DNA from: Candidatus Bathyarchaeota archaeon | GTDB taxonomy: Archaea; Thermoproteota; Bathyarchaeia; Bathyarchaeales; Bathyarchaeaceae | Direction: 5' to 3' | Assembly (NCBI GenBank): GCA_020344715.1 | Contig: CP070828.1 | Location: 1,288,235 to 1,299,896 of the forward strand | Length of the DNA stretch: 11,662 nucleotides | In this document: piece by piece, positions 1 through 6,655 of the stretch | How positions within the stretch are numbered: the first letter of the stretch is position 1 | How the letters are laid out: each line of letters opens with the position of its first letter | Made by a program: the position numbers and the translations under genes | The notes under the pieces: generated by a model | Told to the model about the DNA's origin: nothing | Database searches by the model: none | Seen by the model: the letters and a program-made list of their open reading frames with translations, nothing else

Positions 1-2
1 AA

Positions 3-779
3 ATCGAACGCTGCGAGACTGAAAAAGAAACATGCGCAATGAAGAAAGACAGCGCCGGAGAGCGAAGATGGAAAGAAAGACTTGAACAACACAAGAAAAA
101 ACTTCCAAGAATTGAAAAAGAACTCAAGGACGCAGAAGAAGGGATAAGAGCTCCCGAAAATACAAAGAGACTCGAAATCTCGAGACTGAAGGCTGAATGC
201 GAAAGCCGTGTCGACGAAGCCATGTGGACATTAAGGGAAATTGAAGCTTCGCGAGACGCTAAAATCCATATCCACAAACAAGAAGCGGAAAAACTCGAAG
301 AACAAACAGCCAGCATCATTAGTCAAATGGACAAACTAGCAAGACTAAGGGAGGAGACCCTAAACCAGCTTAGCAAGCTGGGCATTAAACAGAAACACAA
401 CAAGTATACACTAGTTCACATGCCGTTTTATATCGCCTGCTACCATGTGAATTCAAAGAATCACTATGCAGTTTTTCCACCTTCTGTGGCAAACAGCATG
501 AGCCTTTCAGTGAAAGTCAAGACTCTAGGCCGCGCGAAGATAAAGCAACTGCTTGTTCCCCGCTCTACAGCTATAGCCTCACTCATCAATAAATTTCCAA
601 TCACAATTGAACAAAACGCTGTCTTTGAAAGAGAGATAAATGACGCTGGATTAGAGGCAAGCATACTACAAACCGAGAATCTACGCGAGTCTGTTAGAGG
701 TGGGCTTGAAAAGCTCAAAGAAGAGGGCTGGTTGTCAGACGACGAACATGAAGCATTCAACCAATCACTGGCTTCGTAG
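3..779 (+). CDS. Coiled-coil protein of unknown function, 5' end outside the window
   Basis: I do not recognise this protein. The frame has no stop between the left edge and the first ATG at 39, and the residues encoded there are charged like the following coiled coil, so the gene probably begins outside the window. Counting from the ATG at 39, residues 1-115 are rich in K, E and R with heptad-like spacing and form a long coiled coil. Residues 123-185 are a mixed alpha/beta segment (HMPFYIACYHV, then YAVFPPSV). Residues 190-245 are again helical and charged, with the phrase GLEKLKEEGWLS. There is no signal peptide or membrane segment, so it is probably cytosolic. The layout of a long coiled coil followed by a small C-terminal domain would suit a scaffold or an adaptor to an ATPase, but nothing here identifies a partner. 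It ends 55 nt before the next gene, which has its own promoter-like element. Confidence 0.75.
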   Translation: MERCETEKETCAMKKDSAGERRWKERLEQHKKKLPRIEKELKDAEEGIRAPENTKRLEISRLKAECESRVDEAMWTLREIEASRDAKIHIHKQEAEKLEEQTASIISQMDKLARLREETLNQLSKLGIKQKHNKYTLVHMPFYIACYHVNSKNHYAVFPPSVANSMSLSVKVKTLGRAKIKQLLVPRSTAIASLINKFPITIEQNAVFEREINDAGLEASILQTENLRESVRGGLEKLKEEGWLSDDEHEAFNQSLAS

Positions 780-795
780 CTCGAAACCAATAAAG

Positions 796-802
796 TATTT
801 AA
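796..802 (+). promoter_or_regulatory. Probable archaeal TATA box of the small membrane protein / permease block
   Basis: TATTTAA is centred about 36 nt before the ATG at 835, which would give a leader of about 10 nt or less. It lies in the short AT-rich gap after the coiled-coil gene, so the membrane block probably starts its own transcript here. Confidence 0.4.
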
Positions 803-834
803 CTTCTTGGAAACAAACTTGCCGTGAGAAGAGC

Positions 835-1047
835 ATGCGTGAATATAAACTAAGATTCGCCGTAGCTCTAGCTGGCTTGATAGTTTTTATGGGAGTCATA
901 ATGGTGGGTGTTTTTGCCATGGTTTTTTTTGGCTTTGTGGATGTCAGCACACTTGAAACCAAGGGATATCGGATGCTGTCTCTGTGGGCGCTATTGGCAA
1001 TCGGTGTACTAGATTTAGTGTCAGGAATTATGCTCAGACGCAGGTGA
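835..1047 (+). CDS. Small two-TM membrane protein (70 aa), first of a tandem pair
   Basis: Function unknown. The frame is open further upstream, to an ATG at 700, but that part would overlap the preceding gene and has no ribosome binding site. The ATG at 835 sits about 36 nt after a TATA-like box and begins directly before the first hydrophobic helix. Residues 6-33 are the first membrane helix and 47-66 the second, with a short linker that contains FGFVDVSTL (residues 32-40). The protein ends in SGIMLRRR, a basic tail expected on the cytoplasmic side. The next gene encodes a protein of the same layout with the linker FNFFDVQTM at matching residues, so the two are very probably paralogues. No catalytic motif is visible. 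A role as a small subunit or stabiliser of the permeases downstream is inferred from position and from resemblance to their C-terminal tails. Confidence 0.65.
   Translation: MREYKLRFAVALAGLIVFMGVIMVGVFAMVFFGFVDVSTLETKGYRMLSLWALLAIGVLDLVSGIMLRRR
1043..1047 (+). promoter_or_regulatory. Shine-Dalgarno GGTGA overlapping the upstream stop codon
   Basis: GGTGA contains the TGA stop of the first small protein and lies 6 nt before the second GTG of a GTGGTG pair. Spacing favours a start at 1054 over 1051 and points to coupled translation of the two small genes. Confidence 0.5.
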
Positions 1048-1053
1048 CCTGTG

Positions 1054-1284
1054 GTGGGAGCTAGAAGAGTGCTCACAACAACGATCGGCATGCTGCAGAG
1101 TGTCATAGGGGGATTGGCAGTCATCTTCACCTACACACTCCATTTCAACTTCTTCGATGTTCAAACCATGTTGAACATCACTTCAGAGCTTTTGCCGCTG
1201 TATTCGTTTGCTTTGATTGTTTTCGGGTCTTTCTCAATCATAAGTGGGCTTTTCCTCCTTCACGAAGGATTCGAATCTCGTTGA
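1054..1284 (+). CDS. Small two-TM membrane protein (76 aa), second of a tandem pair
   Basis: Function unknown. It begins with a GTG a few bases after the stop of the previous gene; a GTG at 1051 is equally in frame, but the GGTGA ribosome binding site is better spaced for 1054. Hydrophobic helices lie at about residues 8-31 and 46-69. The linker FNFFDVQTM matches FGFVDVSTL of the preceding protein in its F, F, D, V and T, and the second helix ends in SGLFLL where the neighbour has SGIML. This is a tandem gene duplication seen directly in the sequence. The gap of 109 nt to the next permease has no clear TATA box, so cotranscription with it is likely. I see no similarity to a holin, toxin or known subunit that would allow a more specific call. 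Confidence 0.65.
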   Translation: MGARRVLTTTIGMLQSVIGGLAVIFTYTLHFNFFDVQTMLNITSELLPLYSFALIVFGSFSIISGLFLLHEGFESR

Positions 1285-1393
1285 CGGAGACGATCAGGAT
1301 TGGAAAAGAAGAACGAGGTTGTCAATCTCACAACAAAGATGCTAGCAAATGCTGCGGAATTTGGAAAAACAGGCAACCGAAGGAAGAGCTGAA

Positions 1394-2848
1394 ATGGGCA
1401 AGGAAGGTCTAAGGAGAGAGCTCGGTCTTCTGCGGGCAACGCTGTTAGGCATTGGAGGCACTTTGAGCGCGGGCAATTTTGTTATATTAGGTCACGCCAT
1501 CGGTTTGGCTGGTTCCGCAATCGTCATAGTAGTCATCTCATGTGGAATCATAAGTCTGCTTACAATGTTTAGTTATTGTGAATTAGGGACTATAATACCC
1601 AGTGCTGGCAGTGAGTATACTTTCGCAAAGGTGGCATACGGTGGTTTCACAGCGTTCATAACTGGGTGGTTTGAATGGCTTAGCAATATGTTTTACGCCG
1701 CTTTGTCATCTGTTGGCTTCGCCTATGTAATTTCATACTTTGTCCCGATCAACATACCCCTGACTGCTGTTCTCATGATCATCATTTTCACGATAATCAA
1801 CATTAGAGGCGCCAAAGAAGTTGGAACAACTGAAAGCCTCCTAACGCTAACAGTGCTCGCAATATTGGCAATATACGTTTTCAGCGGATGGTTGCAGAGT
1901 CAAGCGATGAGTCCATTTGAGCTTTCTGCACCGAAAGGTCTGACAGGCGCATTTCAAGCAACCGCTTTTCTTTTCGAATTGTACTTGGGAGCCGAAGCCG
2001 TAGCCGTGGCACAGGGTGAAATCAAGAACCCGGAAAAAACGATCCCCAGAGCCATGATACTATCATCTTTGGCTTTAATCGTCATTTACACCACTATTGT
2101 ATATGTAACCGTGAGAACGGTCCCGCCAGATATACTTGGAGAACAAGCCTCCCCAATAACCTATGTAGCAGAGCACCTTATGGGCAAGCTAGGGGCAGTT
2201 CTAGTTACAATCGGTATTGCGATTGCAGGGCTGGCAGCGATCAACGAAGCAATTATGGCCCAATCAAGGATTCTATTTGCACTGAGCAGAGATGGATACC
2301 TACCCAGAGCCTTGGGAAGGACCCACAGACGGTTCAGCACCCCTCACGTGGCCATTGTCGTAAGTTCAGTTTTCACAATAGCTCTTGCTGCCACTGGATT
2401 TATAAACTTCATTGTCTACGCCGTGAATCTAGGTTTCATTATAGGTTTTTCCACAGTCAATCTCTCACTGATAAAACTGAGAAGAAGAAGGCCTCGTCTC
2501 AGAAGACCCTTTAAAGCTCCTGGATACCCCATCCTGCCTGTAGTCGGGATTGGCACTTCACTCTTCCTCCTATTGTTTATTGAACCAGCAGTGCTTATCA
2601 TGGGATTGGAATTAAGCATCATAGCTTTGCTGGCGTACTATATCAGAATGATAGGATACACGCGCATTCGCCTCGCATTTGGAGGATTGAGCCTAGGCAT
2701 AGGAGGTTTTGTAGCGCTTCTGGCCTATCTAGTTAGATCGGGCTTCATATCATTGACCCCCAATTTTCCGGCGATCACAAATATTCTAATCTTCATCAGT
2801 GCAGTACATGTTCTTGCGGGAATTCTGAACATCACCGTCAAATCGTAG
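1394..2848 (+). CDS. APC-superfamily amino acid permease (COG0531 type), 484 aa
   Basis: Predicted secondary transporter for amino acids or related amines, in the cell membrane; substrate not predictable. The start at 1394 is chosen because AGGAAG lies 7 nt before it and because the resulting N-terminus (RRELGLL) aligns with the paralogue downstream (GRELGLF). An ATG at 1349 is also in frame but has no ribosome binding site. Family marks are the TM1 segment GIGGTLSAGNFVILG (residues 19-33), SYCELG followed by GSEYTFAKVA (about 60-81), the TM6 region LGAEAVAVAQGEIKNPEK (198-215) with E201 and E209, SRDGYLPRAL, and RRPFKAPGYPILP late in the protein. After the usual twelve helices come two more (starting about LAFGGLSLGIGGF and ending VLAGILNI), giving about fourteen. 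That tail resembles the small proteins upstream. The next gene is a divergent paralogue 74 nt downstream. Confidence 0.9.
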   Translation: MGKEGLRRELGLLRATLLGIGGTLSAGNFVILGHAIGLAGSAIVIVVISCGIISLLTMFSYCELGTIIPSAGSEYTFAKVAYGGFTAFITGWFEWLSNMFYAALSSVGFAYVISYFVPINIPLTAVLMIIIFTIINIRGAKEVGTTESLLTLTVLAILAIYVFSGWLQSQAMSPFELSAPKGLTGAFQATAFLFELYLGAEAVAVAQGEIKNPEKTIPRAMILSSLALIVIYTTIVYVTVRTVPPDILGEQASPITYVAEHLMGKLGAVLVTIGIAIAGLAAINEAIMAQSRILFALSRDGYLPRALGRTHRRFSTPHVAIVVSSVFTIALAATGFINFIVYAVNLGFIIGFSTVNLSLIKLRRRRPRLRRPFKAPGYPILPVVGIGTSLFLLLFIEPAVLIMGLELSIIALLAYYIRMIGYTRIRLAFGGLSLGIGGFVALLAYLVRSGFISLTPNFPAITNILIFISAVHVLAGILNITVKS

Positions 2849-2860
2849 GACGATGCCGAA

Positions 2861-2926
2861 ATGCCAATGAACATGACAAATAGCAGCTTCACTTTCGGAA
2901 ATATAGAAAGAGGGGAAATCATTTGA
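2861..2926 (+). other. Possible 21-codon leader ORF ending on the next permease's start
   Basis: An ATG at 2861 opens a 21-codon frame with no permease similarity whose TGA overlaps the TTG start of the next gene in the sequence TTGA. This geometry would permit translational coupling. A frame this short can arise by chance, so confidence is low. Confidence 0.2.
2910..2914 (+). promoter_or_regulatory. Shine-Dalgarno of the second permease
   Basis: A purine-rich run, AAAGAGGGG, ends 8 nt before the TTG at 2923. It is the main reason for accepting the TTG as the start; no ATG or GTG in frame lies near the conserved N-terminus. Confidence 0.5.
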
Positions 2927-4440
2927 GCAGGCCACAGATCGGCAGAGAACTGGGGCTTTTCGACGCGGTTATGGTTGGCCTGGGAGGTGGCCTGGGAGTC
3001 GAGATTTTTGTTCTGTTGAACTACGCCTCTGACATTCAAGTCGCTGGATCTGCAGTGGTCTTTGCCCTGTTCCTAAGCGGGCTGACAAATCTGCTATACA
3101 TGCTCAGTTATTGCGAACTTGGCTCAGCGATTCCAGAAGTTGGCAGTGAATATACCTATGCAAAAGTAGCGTTCGGAGGTGTGACCGCTTTCCTAGCGGG
3201 CTGGTTAAGATGGCTCAGCAGCTTGTTCGGCGCTGCGTTGGCAGCAGTAGGCTTCGCAATATACTTGGATGCATTGATTTCACCGTTTTCACTGAATGTT
3301 CCTTTGACTGCTGCACTGATAGTCATCATTCTAGCAGCACTTGAAGTTCGAGGACTGAAGAAGATGGGGATAATCATACCTGTCTTGCTCATAGCAACCT
3401 TCATCGGATTTATAGCAGGCGGATTGCTGCACGGATTCACGCCAAAGCCCCTGCTTCCACAAACTCCCAACGACCTATCCGGGGTTTTCCTGGCGACAGT
3501 CTATACAGTTCCGATGTTCTTGGGAGTACGGGCAATCACGGCAAGCGGAGCTCGGATAAAGGATCCTGGTAAGAATATCCCAAGAGCTTTGATTCTCTCC
3601 GCAATTGTGATGATATTGATTAACTGCTGCGTTGCCTACGTAGCTGTCGGAGTTGTTCCAACTGAAGCTTTGACAGGTCTTGCACGATCACCTTCGCCCC
3701 TTGTAGCTCTTGCTGCTAGAACAATTCAGCTTCCCCCGCTTCCTCTGGGAACATGGGAGGCGCTAGTGAATGTTGTGGGAATCTCAGCCGCCCTGGTTTC
3801 CCTGACTACTGCAATGATGGTGCAGTCGAGTATCACAATAGGATTGAGCAGAGATGGGTACTTCCCCAAGGCTTTGTTGTCATTTCACAAACGGTTCAAA
3901 ACTCCATTCCTAACAATCATTGTTAATTCATTGTTTATTGTGTCCTTCGCCGCTACTGGAGTCGTGGTATTCTTAGGCTATGTCGCAAGTTTTGCATCCA
4001 TCTTGGTATTCATCCTTGTCAACTTCTCCCTGATGAAACTCAGGGCGACGAAACCCCACCTAGAAAGACCATTCAAGGCTCCACTGTATCCGCTCACTCC
4101 CTTGGCTGGAATAATAGTAGCTCCATGGCTTCTAGCGTTTCCAATAGTCCTTGCAGAGGAAAACGCTGTAAGCGCGTTTGCGTTAAGCCTATCTATGCTT
4201 GCTATGGCGTTTCTGGTCTATCACCTCAGGATGGCAGGTCGATATCGTCTGCAGATCGCCGTTGGAGGAGTAGGTTTAGGCATGGGAATTTGCGTAGCTT
4301 TGCTAGCATACCTAGTCAACACAGGGTTCGAGCTGCTCGCAACACTTCGTGTTCCGTTTTACGTGCTAGTTCTCGTCAGCGTAGTTACAATCGTAGCGGC
4401 CATTTTAAACGTCGCAACACGTGCACACAAGATTTTTTAA
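2923..4440 (+). CDS. Divergent APC-superfamily permease, 505 aa, charge-altered substrate site
   Basis: Paralogue of the preceding permease, probably by tandem duplication: shared segments include LSYCELG, GSEYTYAKVA, GLSRDGYFPKAL, ERPFKAPLYPLTP and GGLGVEIFVLL at TM1. TTG start with a purine-rich ribosome binding site 8 nt upstream. It also carries the two extra C-terminal helices (about GGVGLGMGICVALLAYLV to VVTIVAAILNV), so about fourteen in all. The odd part is the region that binds substrate in APC-fold transporters. In TM1, G27 of the first permease is E27 here. In TM6, its E201 and E209 are R203 and R211 here (LGVRAITASGARIKDP). Substrate preference should therefore differ, or the protein may be a sensor or a partner subunit; neither can be decided from sequence. 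Expression is probably joint with the preceding genes. Confidence 0.87.
   Translation: MSRPQIGRELGLFDAVMVGLGGGLGVEIFVLLNYASDIQVAGSAVVFALFLSGLTNLLYMLSYCELGSAIPEVGSEYTYAKVAFGGVTAFLAGWLRWLSSLFGAALAAVGFAIYLDALISPFSLNVPLTAALIVIILAALEVRGLKKMGIIIPVLLIATFIGFIAGGLLHGFTPKPLLPQTPNDLSGVFLATVYTVPMFLGVRAITASGARIKDPGKNIPRALILSAIVMILINCCVAYVAVGVVPTEALTGLARSPSPLVALAARTIQLPPLPLGTWEALVNVVGISAALVSLTTAMMVQSSITIGLSRDGYFPKALLSFHKRFKTPFLTIIVNSLFIVSFAATGVVVFLGYVASFASILVFILVNFSLMKLRATKPHLERPFKAPLYPLTPLAGIIVAPWLLAFPIVLAEENAVSAFALSLSMLAMAFLVYHLRMAGRYRLQIAVGGVGLGMGICVALLAYLVNTGFELLATLRVPFYVLVLVSVVTIVAAILNVATRAHKIF
4433..4440 (+). promoter_or_regulatory. TTTTTTAA: oligo-T stop-overlapping element, TATA box or terminator
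   Basis: The T run overlaps the TAA of the second permease. It could end that transcript, as oligo-T runs do in archaea, or serve as the TATA box of the small membrane protein beginning 35 nt further on. The sequence alone does not decide. Confidence 0.25.
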
Positions 4441-4474
4441 CCGTCTCACCAGTAATCGCTAGCTAGTGAATGAA

Positions 4475-4780
4475 ATGTCGAAGAAGAAAAAAAGGAAGGA
4501 GATCGTCGTTAAGGCGCCTGCCTTTGGAAACCGCGAGTCGAAGCTCCTTGAAGACACAACTCATGTTGAGATGCTAGGTGTATTCAAGGTATCAGAGAGA
4601 ATAGGTAGAGTCCTATCCCTCTTAGTGATCCCTGCAGGTCTTGCGCTCTCCCTTCTGTCTTTGTATGGAATTTCAACTTGGGCGGAATTTTCGTTTTCTG
4701 ATCCCCTATTTATTGGCGCCATTGGTTTTCTCGGAGCTATGAACGTCTTTTGCGGTTTAATTCTACTAGCACAAAAGTAA
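4475..4780 (+). CDS. Two-TM membrane protein with basic cytosolic N-terminus (101 aa)
   Basis: Function unknown. The ATG at 4475 is preferred because AGTGA lies about 5 nt upstream; a GTG at 4466 would add three residues. The first 45 residues are hydrophilic and start with a strongly basic stretch (KKKKRKE), expected to stay in the cytosol. Two membrane helices follow, at about residues 46-66 and 76-98, and the protein ends NVFCGLILLAQK. This end matches the SGIML and SGLFLL ends of the two small proteins before the permeases, so it may be a third, more distant member with an added cytosolic segment. Gene order puts it directly after the second permease on the same strand, 34 nt away. A link to the permeases is inferred from this and from the shared two-helix layout. 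Confidence 0.6.
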   Translation: MSKKKKRKEIVVKAPAFGNRESKLLEDTTHVEMLGVFKVSERIGRVLSLLVIPAGLALSLLSLYGISTWAEFSFSDPLFIGAIGFLGAMNVFCGLILLAQK

Positions 4781-4973
4781 ACTCGCTACAGAAATTCTAA
4801 ATCAGGACCTCATGGAATTTTTTGCCCTGGAAGAGCTTGTCGTTCGCTTATTCTCAAGCACTGACCAACTGATTTTTTTTGAATTCCGTATTACGCTTTA
4901 CGCGGAGGTTTGCACACGAACTGAGATCCTTTGATGTCAAGGAAGTGTTGTATACGCGTCCTAGGCAACGACT
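4781..4973. other. Intergenic region between convergent genes
   Basis: Holds two T runs (4818-4823 and 4873-4880) that could end + strand transcripts. I see no gene, tRNA or repeat in it. Confidence 0.5.
4873..4880 (+). terminator. Oligo-T (8 T) transcription stop of the membrane-protein block
   Basis: A run of eight T about 93 nt after the last gene of the block, in front of a gene on the opposite strand. Archaeal RNA polymerase commonly ends at such runs. No stem is needed and none is obvious. Confidence 0.4.
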
Positions 4974-5924
4974 TCATACTACATACAATATCGCGTAGGA
5001 AAACAAGTACAGAGCGATAAAAAGCGCTCCTGCTCTCCTGTCAACTCTTTCTCTCAGTGCGAGCATCACGATGACTGTGACCGAAGCCAGTATCGCATAC
5101 AAGCCTGTGATCATAGCAAGCTCACCAGATACTCTGATCGGAAAGATTAATGGTCCAATTCCGCATGAAAGAGTAGCATCGACAATACAGCTTCCTAAGA
5201 CATCTCCTATCGCGAGTTCATACTGTTTCTTGCGGAGAGCTGTTAGGTCAACCACGAACTCTGGGAGAGAGGTTCCGATTGCAACTATGAAGAAGCTAAT
5301 GAGATACTCAGGCAAATGAAAAACTGCTGATAGCGTGATCACCGATTGGATCACAACATAGGCTCCGATCGCGACGCCAACAAATCCGAGACCGGCCACC
5401 AAGATGTGATATGAAGCCCTTCGATCTGTATCTGACAATATATGTTCCCTTTTTTTGACATTCTTTACTGTGGCTTTTCGCGTTACTAGCATGAAAATTG
5501 GCCAGCTTGCCACCAAAAGAAGTGCACTCATCCTAGAAATGTACCCGGTTCTGACTATTGACACCACAAGTACGAGCGCCGAGACCTCGCAGGCTCCGAT
5601 GATCGCTATCTCTCTTCTCTTCACATTGAACATTCCGCCTAAGAAGGGAAGAAGTCCTAAGACCAAAGTTATTTGGGTCAAGACAGACCCAAGGGAGTCG
5701 CCTATCGTAATGTCTCCATGACCCAACGCAGACGACATGATGTCATTAGCGATCTCTGGCAGATCCGTGCCGATGGACATTAGCACAAGACCGATCATAA
5801 GAGGTGAGATTCTCAAGGCTGAAGCTATGTTCACTGAGTGTAACACTGCCTTATCGCTAGAGTAGATCAAAACCGCTATTCCTGCGATGAGAGCTACGGT
5901 TGCAATTATTGCCTCAATAATCAA
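4974..5924 (-). CDS. CaCA-family cation exchanger (Na+/Ca2+ exchanger-like), 316 aa
   Basis: Membrane antiporter of the Ca2+/cation superfamily, likely exporting Ca2+ or another cation against Na+ or H+. The two inverted alpha repeats are clear: SIGTDLPEIANDIM with GDSLGS (residues 50-80), and AIGTSLPEFVVDLTA with GDVLGS (215-245), separated by a hydrophilic loop near residues 150-170. About ten helices are visible, the usual size for NCX_Mj and YrbG relatives. Glutamates E57 and E222 of the two repeats are kept. Unusual are D54 in place of Ser in repeat 1, D76 and D241 in place of the Asn of GNxxGS, and Q84 where NCX_Mj has an Asn ligand; the partner in repeat 2, D249, is kept. The TTG start is forced, because a stop lies four codons upstream, and has AGGGG six nt before it. 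It is divergent from a winged-helix regulator. Confidence 0.9.
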   Translation of the reverse strand: MIIEAIIATVALIAGIAVLIYSSDKAVLHSVNIASALRISPLMIGLVLMSIGTDLPEIANDIMSSALGHGDITIGDSLGSVLTQITLVLGLLPFLGGMFNVKRREIAIIGACEVSALVLVVSIVRTGYISRMSALLLVASWPIFMLVTRKATVKNVKKREHILSDTDRRASYHILVAGLGFVGVAIGAYVVIQSVITLSAVFHLPEYLISFFIVAIGTSLPEFVVDLTALRKKQYELAIGDVLGSCIVDATLSCGIGPLIFPIRVSGELAMITGLYAILASVTVIVMLALRERVDRRAGALFIALYLFSYAILYVV

Positions 5925-5956
5925 CGAAGACCCCTACGACAGATTCGATGACCCCT
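5925..5956 (-). repeat. Direct repeat AGGGGTC(T/A)TCG in the exchanger leader
   Basis: Read on the - strand, AGGGGTCATCG (5946-5956) and AGGGGTCTTCG (5925-5935) differ at one base and are 21 bp apart, two helical turns. The downstream copy is also the ribosome binding site of the exchanger. It may be a paired operator or a translational control element. Confidence 0.4.
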
Positions 5957-5992
5957 GACCATGAATAGTTGAATGTGTTTAACGCTTTAATT

Positions 5993-6000
5993 ATTTATAT
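5993..6000 (-). promoter_or_regulatory. TATA box of the cation exchanger
   Basis: ATATAAAT on the - strand inside the AT-rich centre of the divergent region. A start about 26 nt further on would fall near 5970 and give a leader of about 45 nt that contains the AGGGGTC repeats. Confidence 0.5.
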
Positions 6001-6009
6001 CGGTTTAAT

Positions 6010-6017
6010 GTTTATAG
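6010..6017 (+). promoter_or_regulatory. TATA box of the winged-helix regulator
   Basis: GTTTATAG lies 51-58 nt before the GTG start at 6068. GTTTAA repeats at 5977 and 6003 lie next to it. TTATTTAT at 5991 is a second candidate; it would place the transcript start near the ATG at 6025. Confidence 0.4.
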
Positions 6018-6024
6018 TTAAGTC

Positions 6025-6081
6025 ATGGTAGCGAACATTCAGGATTTCATTTGTCATACGGTGTACAGTGGAGGGTGCTGA
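6025..6081 (+). other. Possible 18-codon upstream ORF overlapping the regulator start
   Basis: An ATG at 6025 opens 18 codons and ends in TGA at 6079-6081, 14 nt inside the regulator frame. If translated it could couple or limit synthesis of the regulator. A chance frame is equally possible. Confidence 0.2.
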
Positions 6082-6655
6082 TACGACTGAGCCCAGAAAA
6101 GCTGTCTGCATCTTAGATGACCCGGAGAGCATCAGACTACTCGCCGACTATACGCGGGCCGAAATCATGCGTTTACTAAGCAAATATCCGATGACAGAAA
6201 CTCAGCTCTCCGACCAGTTGGGTCTGACAAAAGCCGCTGTCGGTTATCACCTGCATCTACTTAAGGATGTTGGTCTTATAAGCATAGACAGAGTTGAGGC
6301 GGAAGAACACGGAATCCTGCAGAAGTTTTACGTTCCAATAGCGGCTCTGCTCATCGTCGATCCCGTTTACATACCAAAAGATGTTCAGAAGTACTTCATA
6401 AGAACACAGATAGAACATCTGAGAGGGATGTTCAGTGTATTCCAATTATACCATCACGTTTCTGAGGTTTCATCACAAACCCTGGAAAAACTGGCGCTAG
6501 CCATGCTGAAACAGCTCAAAATCGTCGGACAGAAACATGTCAAAGACCCAGCACGGGGAGACGCAGAATCCTTCAGGGTGAAGATCTACGCTGAAGCTCT
6601 CGCCAACCTAACTAAGCAAGAGGAATGGCACAGCGTGTTTCAAGAGCGAGCTTGA
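6068..6655 (+). CDS. ArsR-like winged-helix transcriptional regulator, 195 aa
   Basis: DNA-binding regulator, acting in the cytosol. Residues 20-90 form a typical winged helix: ESIRLLADYTRAEIMRLL is the first helix, TETQLSDQLGLTKAAVGYHL (43-62) holds the helix-turn-helix, and ISIDRVEAEEHGILQKFYVP (71-90) is the beta wing. The C-terminal half (100-190) is mainly helical and likely serves for dimerisation or signal binding; I see no cysteine or histidine cluster of the metal-sensing ArsR kind, so the signal is unknown. The GTG start is chosen because the next frame-compatible start upstream is absent and GGTG lies 4 nt before it. It is divergent from the cation exchanger with a shared 143-bp promoter region, so control of the exchanger and of itself is a reasonable inference, not shown. 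Confidence 0.82.
   Translation: MEGADTTEPRKAVCILDDPESIRLLADYTRAEIMRLLSKYPMTETQLSDQLGLTKAAVGYHLHLLKDVGLISIDRVEAEEHGILQKFYVPIAALLIVDPVYIPKDVQKYFIRTQIEHLRGMFSVFQLYHHVSEVSSQTLEKLALAMLKQLKIVGQKHVKDPARGDAESFRVKIYAEALANLTKQEEWHSVFQERA

Noticed and set aside
464..1130. Antisense open frames of 108 and 121 codons
   Set aside because: They lie opposite the coiled-coil and small membrane genes, contain no recognisable motif, and the + strand frames have ribosome binding or promoter signals.
2416..3470. Antisense open frames opposite the permeases (68, 104 and 104 codons)
   Set aside because: The + strand carries full family motifs of APC permeases; the antisense products are low-complexity and without motif.
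4125..4466. Open + frame of 113 codons overlapping the end of the second permease
   Set aside because: It is rich in R, S and C, runs through the conserved C-terminal helices of the permease in another frame, and has no ribosome binding site.
5071..5721. Two + strand open frames opposite the cation exchanger
   Set aside because: They are mirror frames of the well-supported exchanger and lack motifs.
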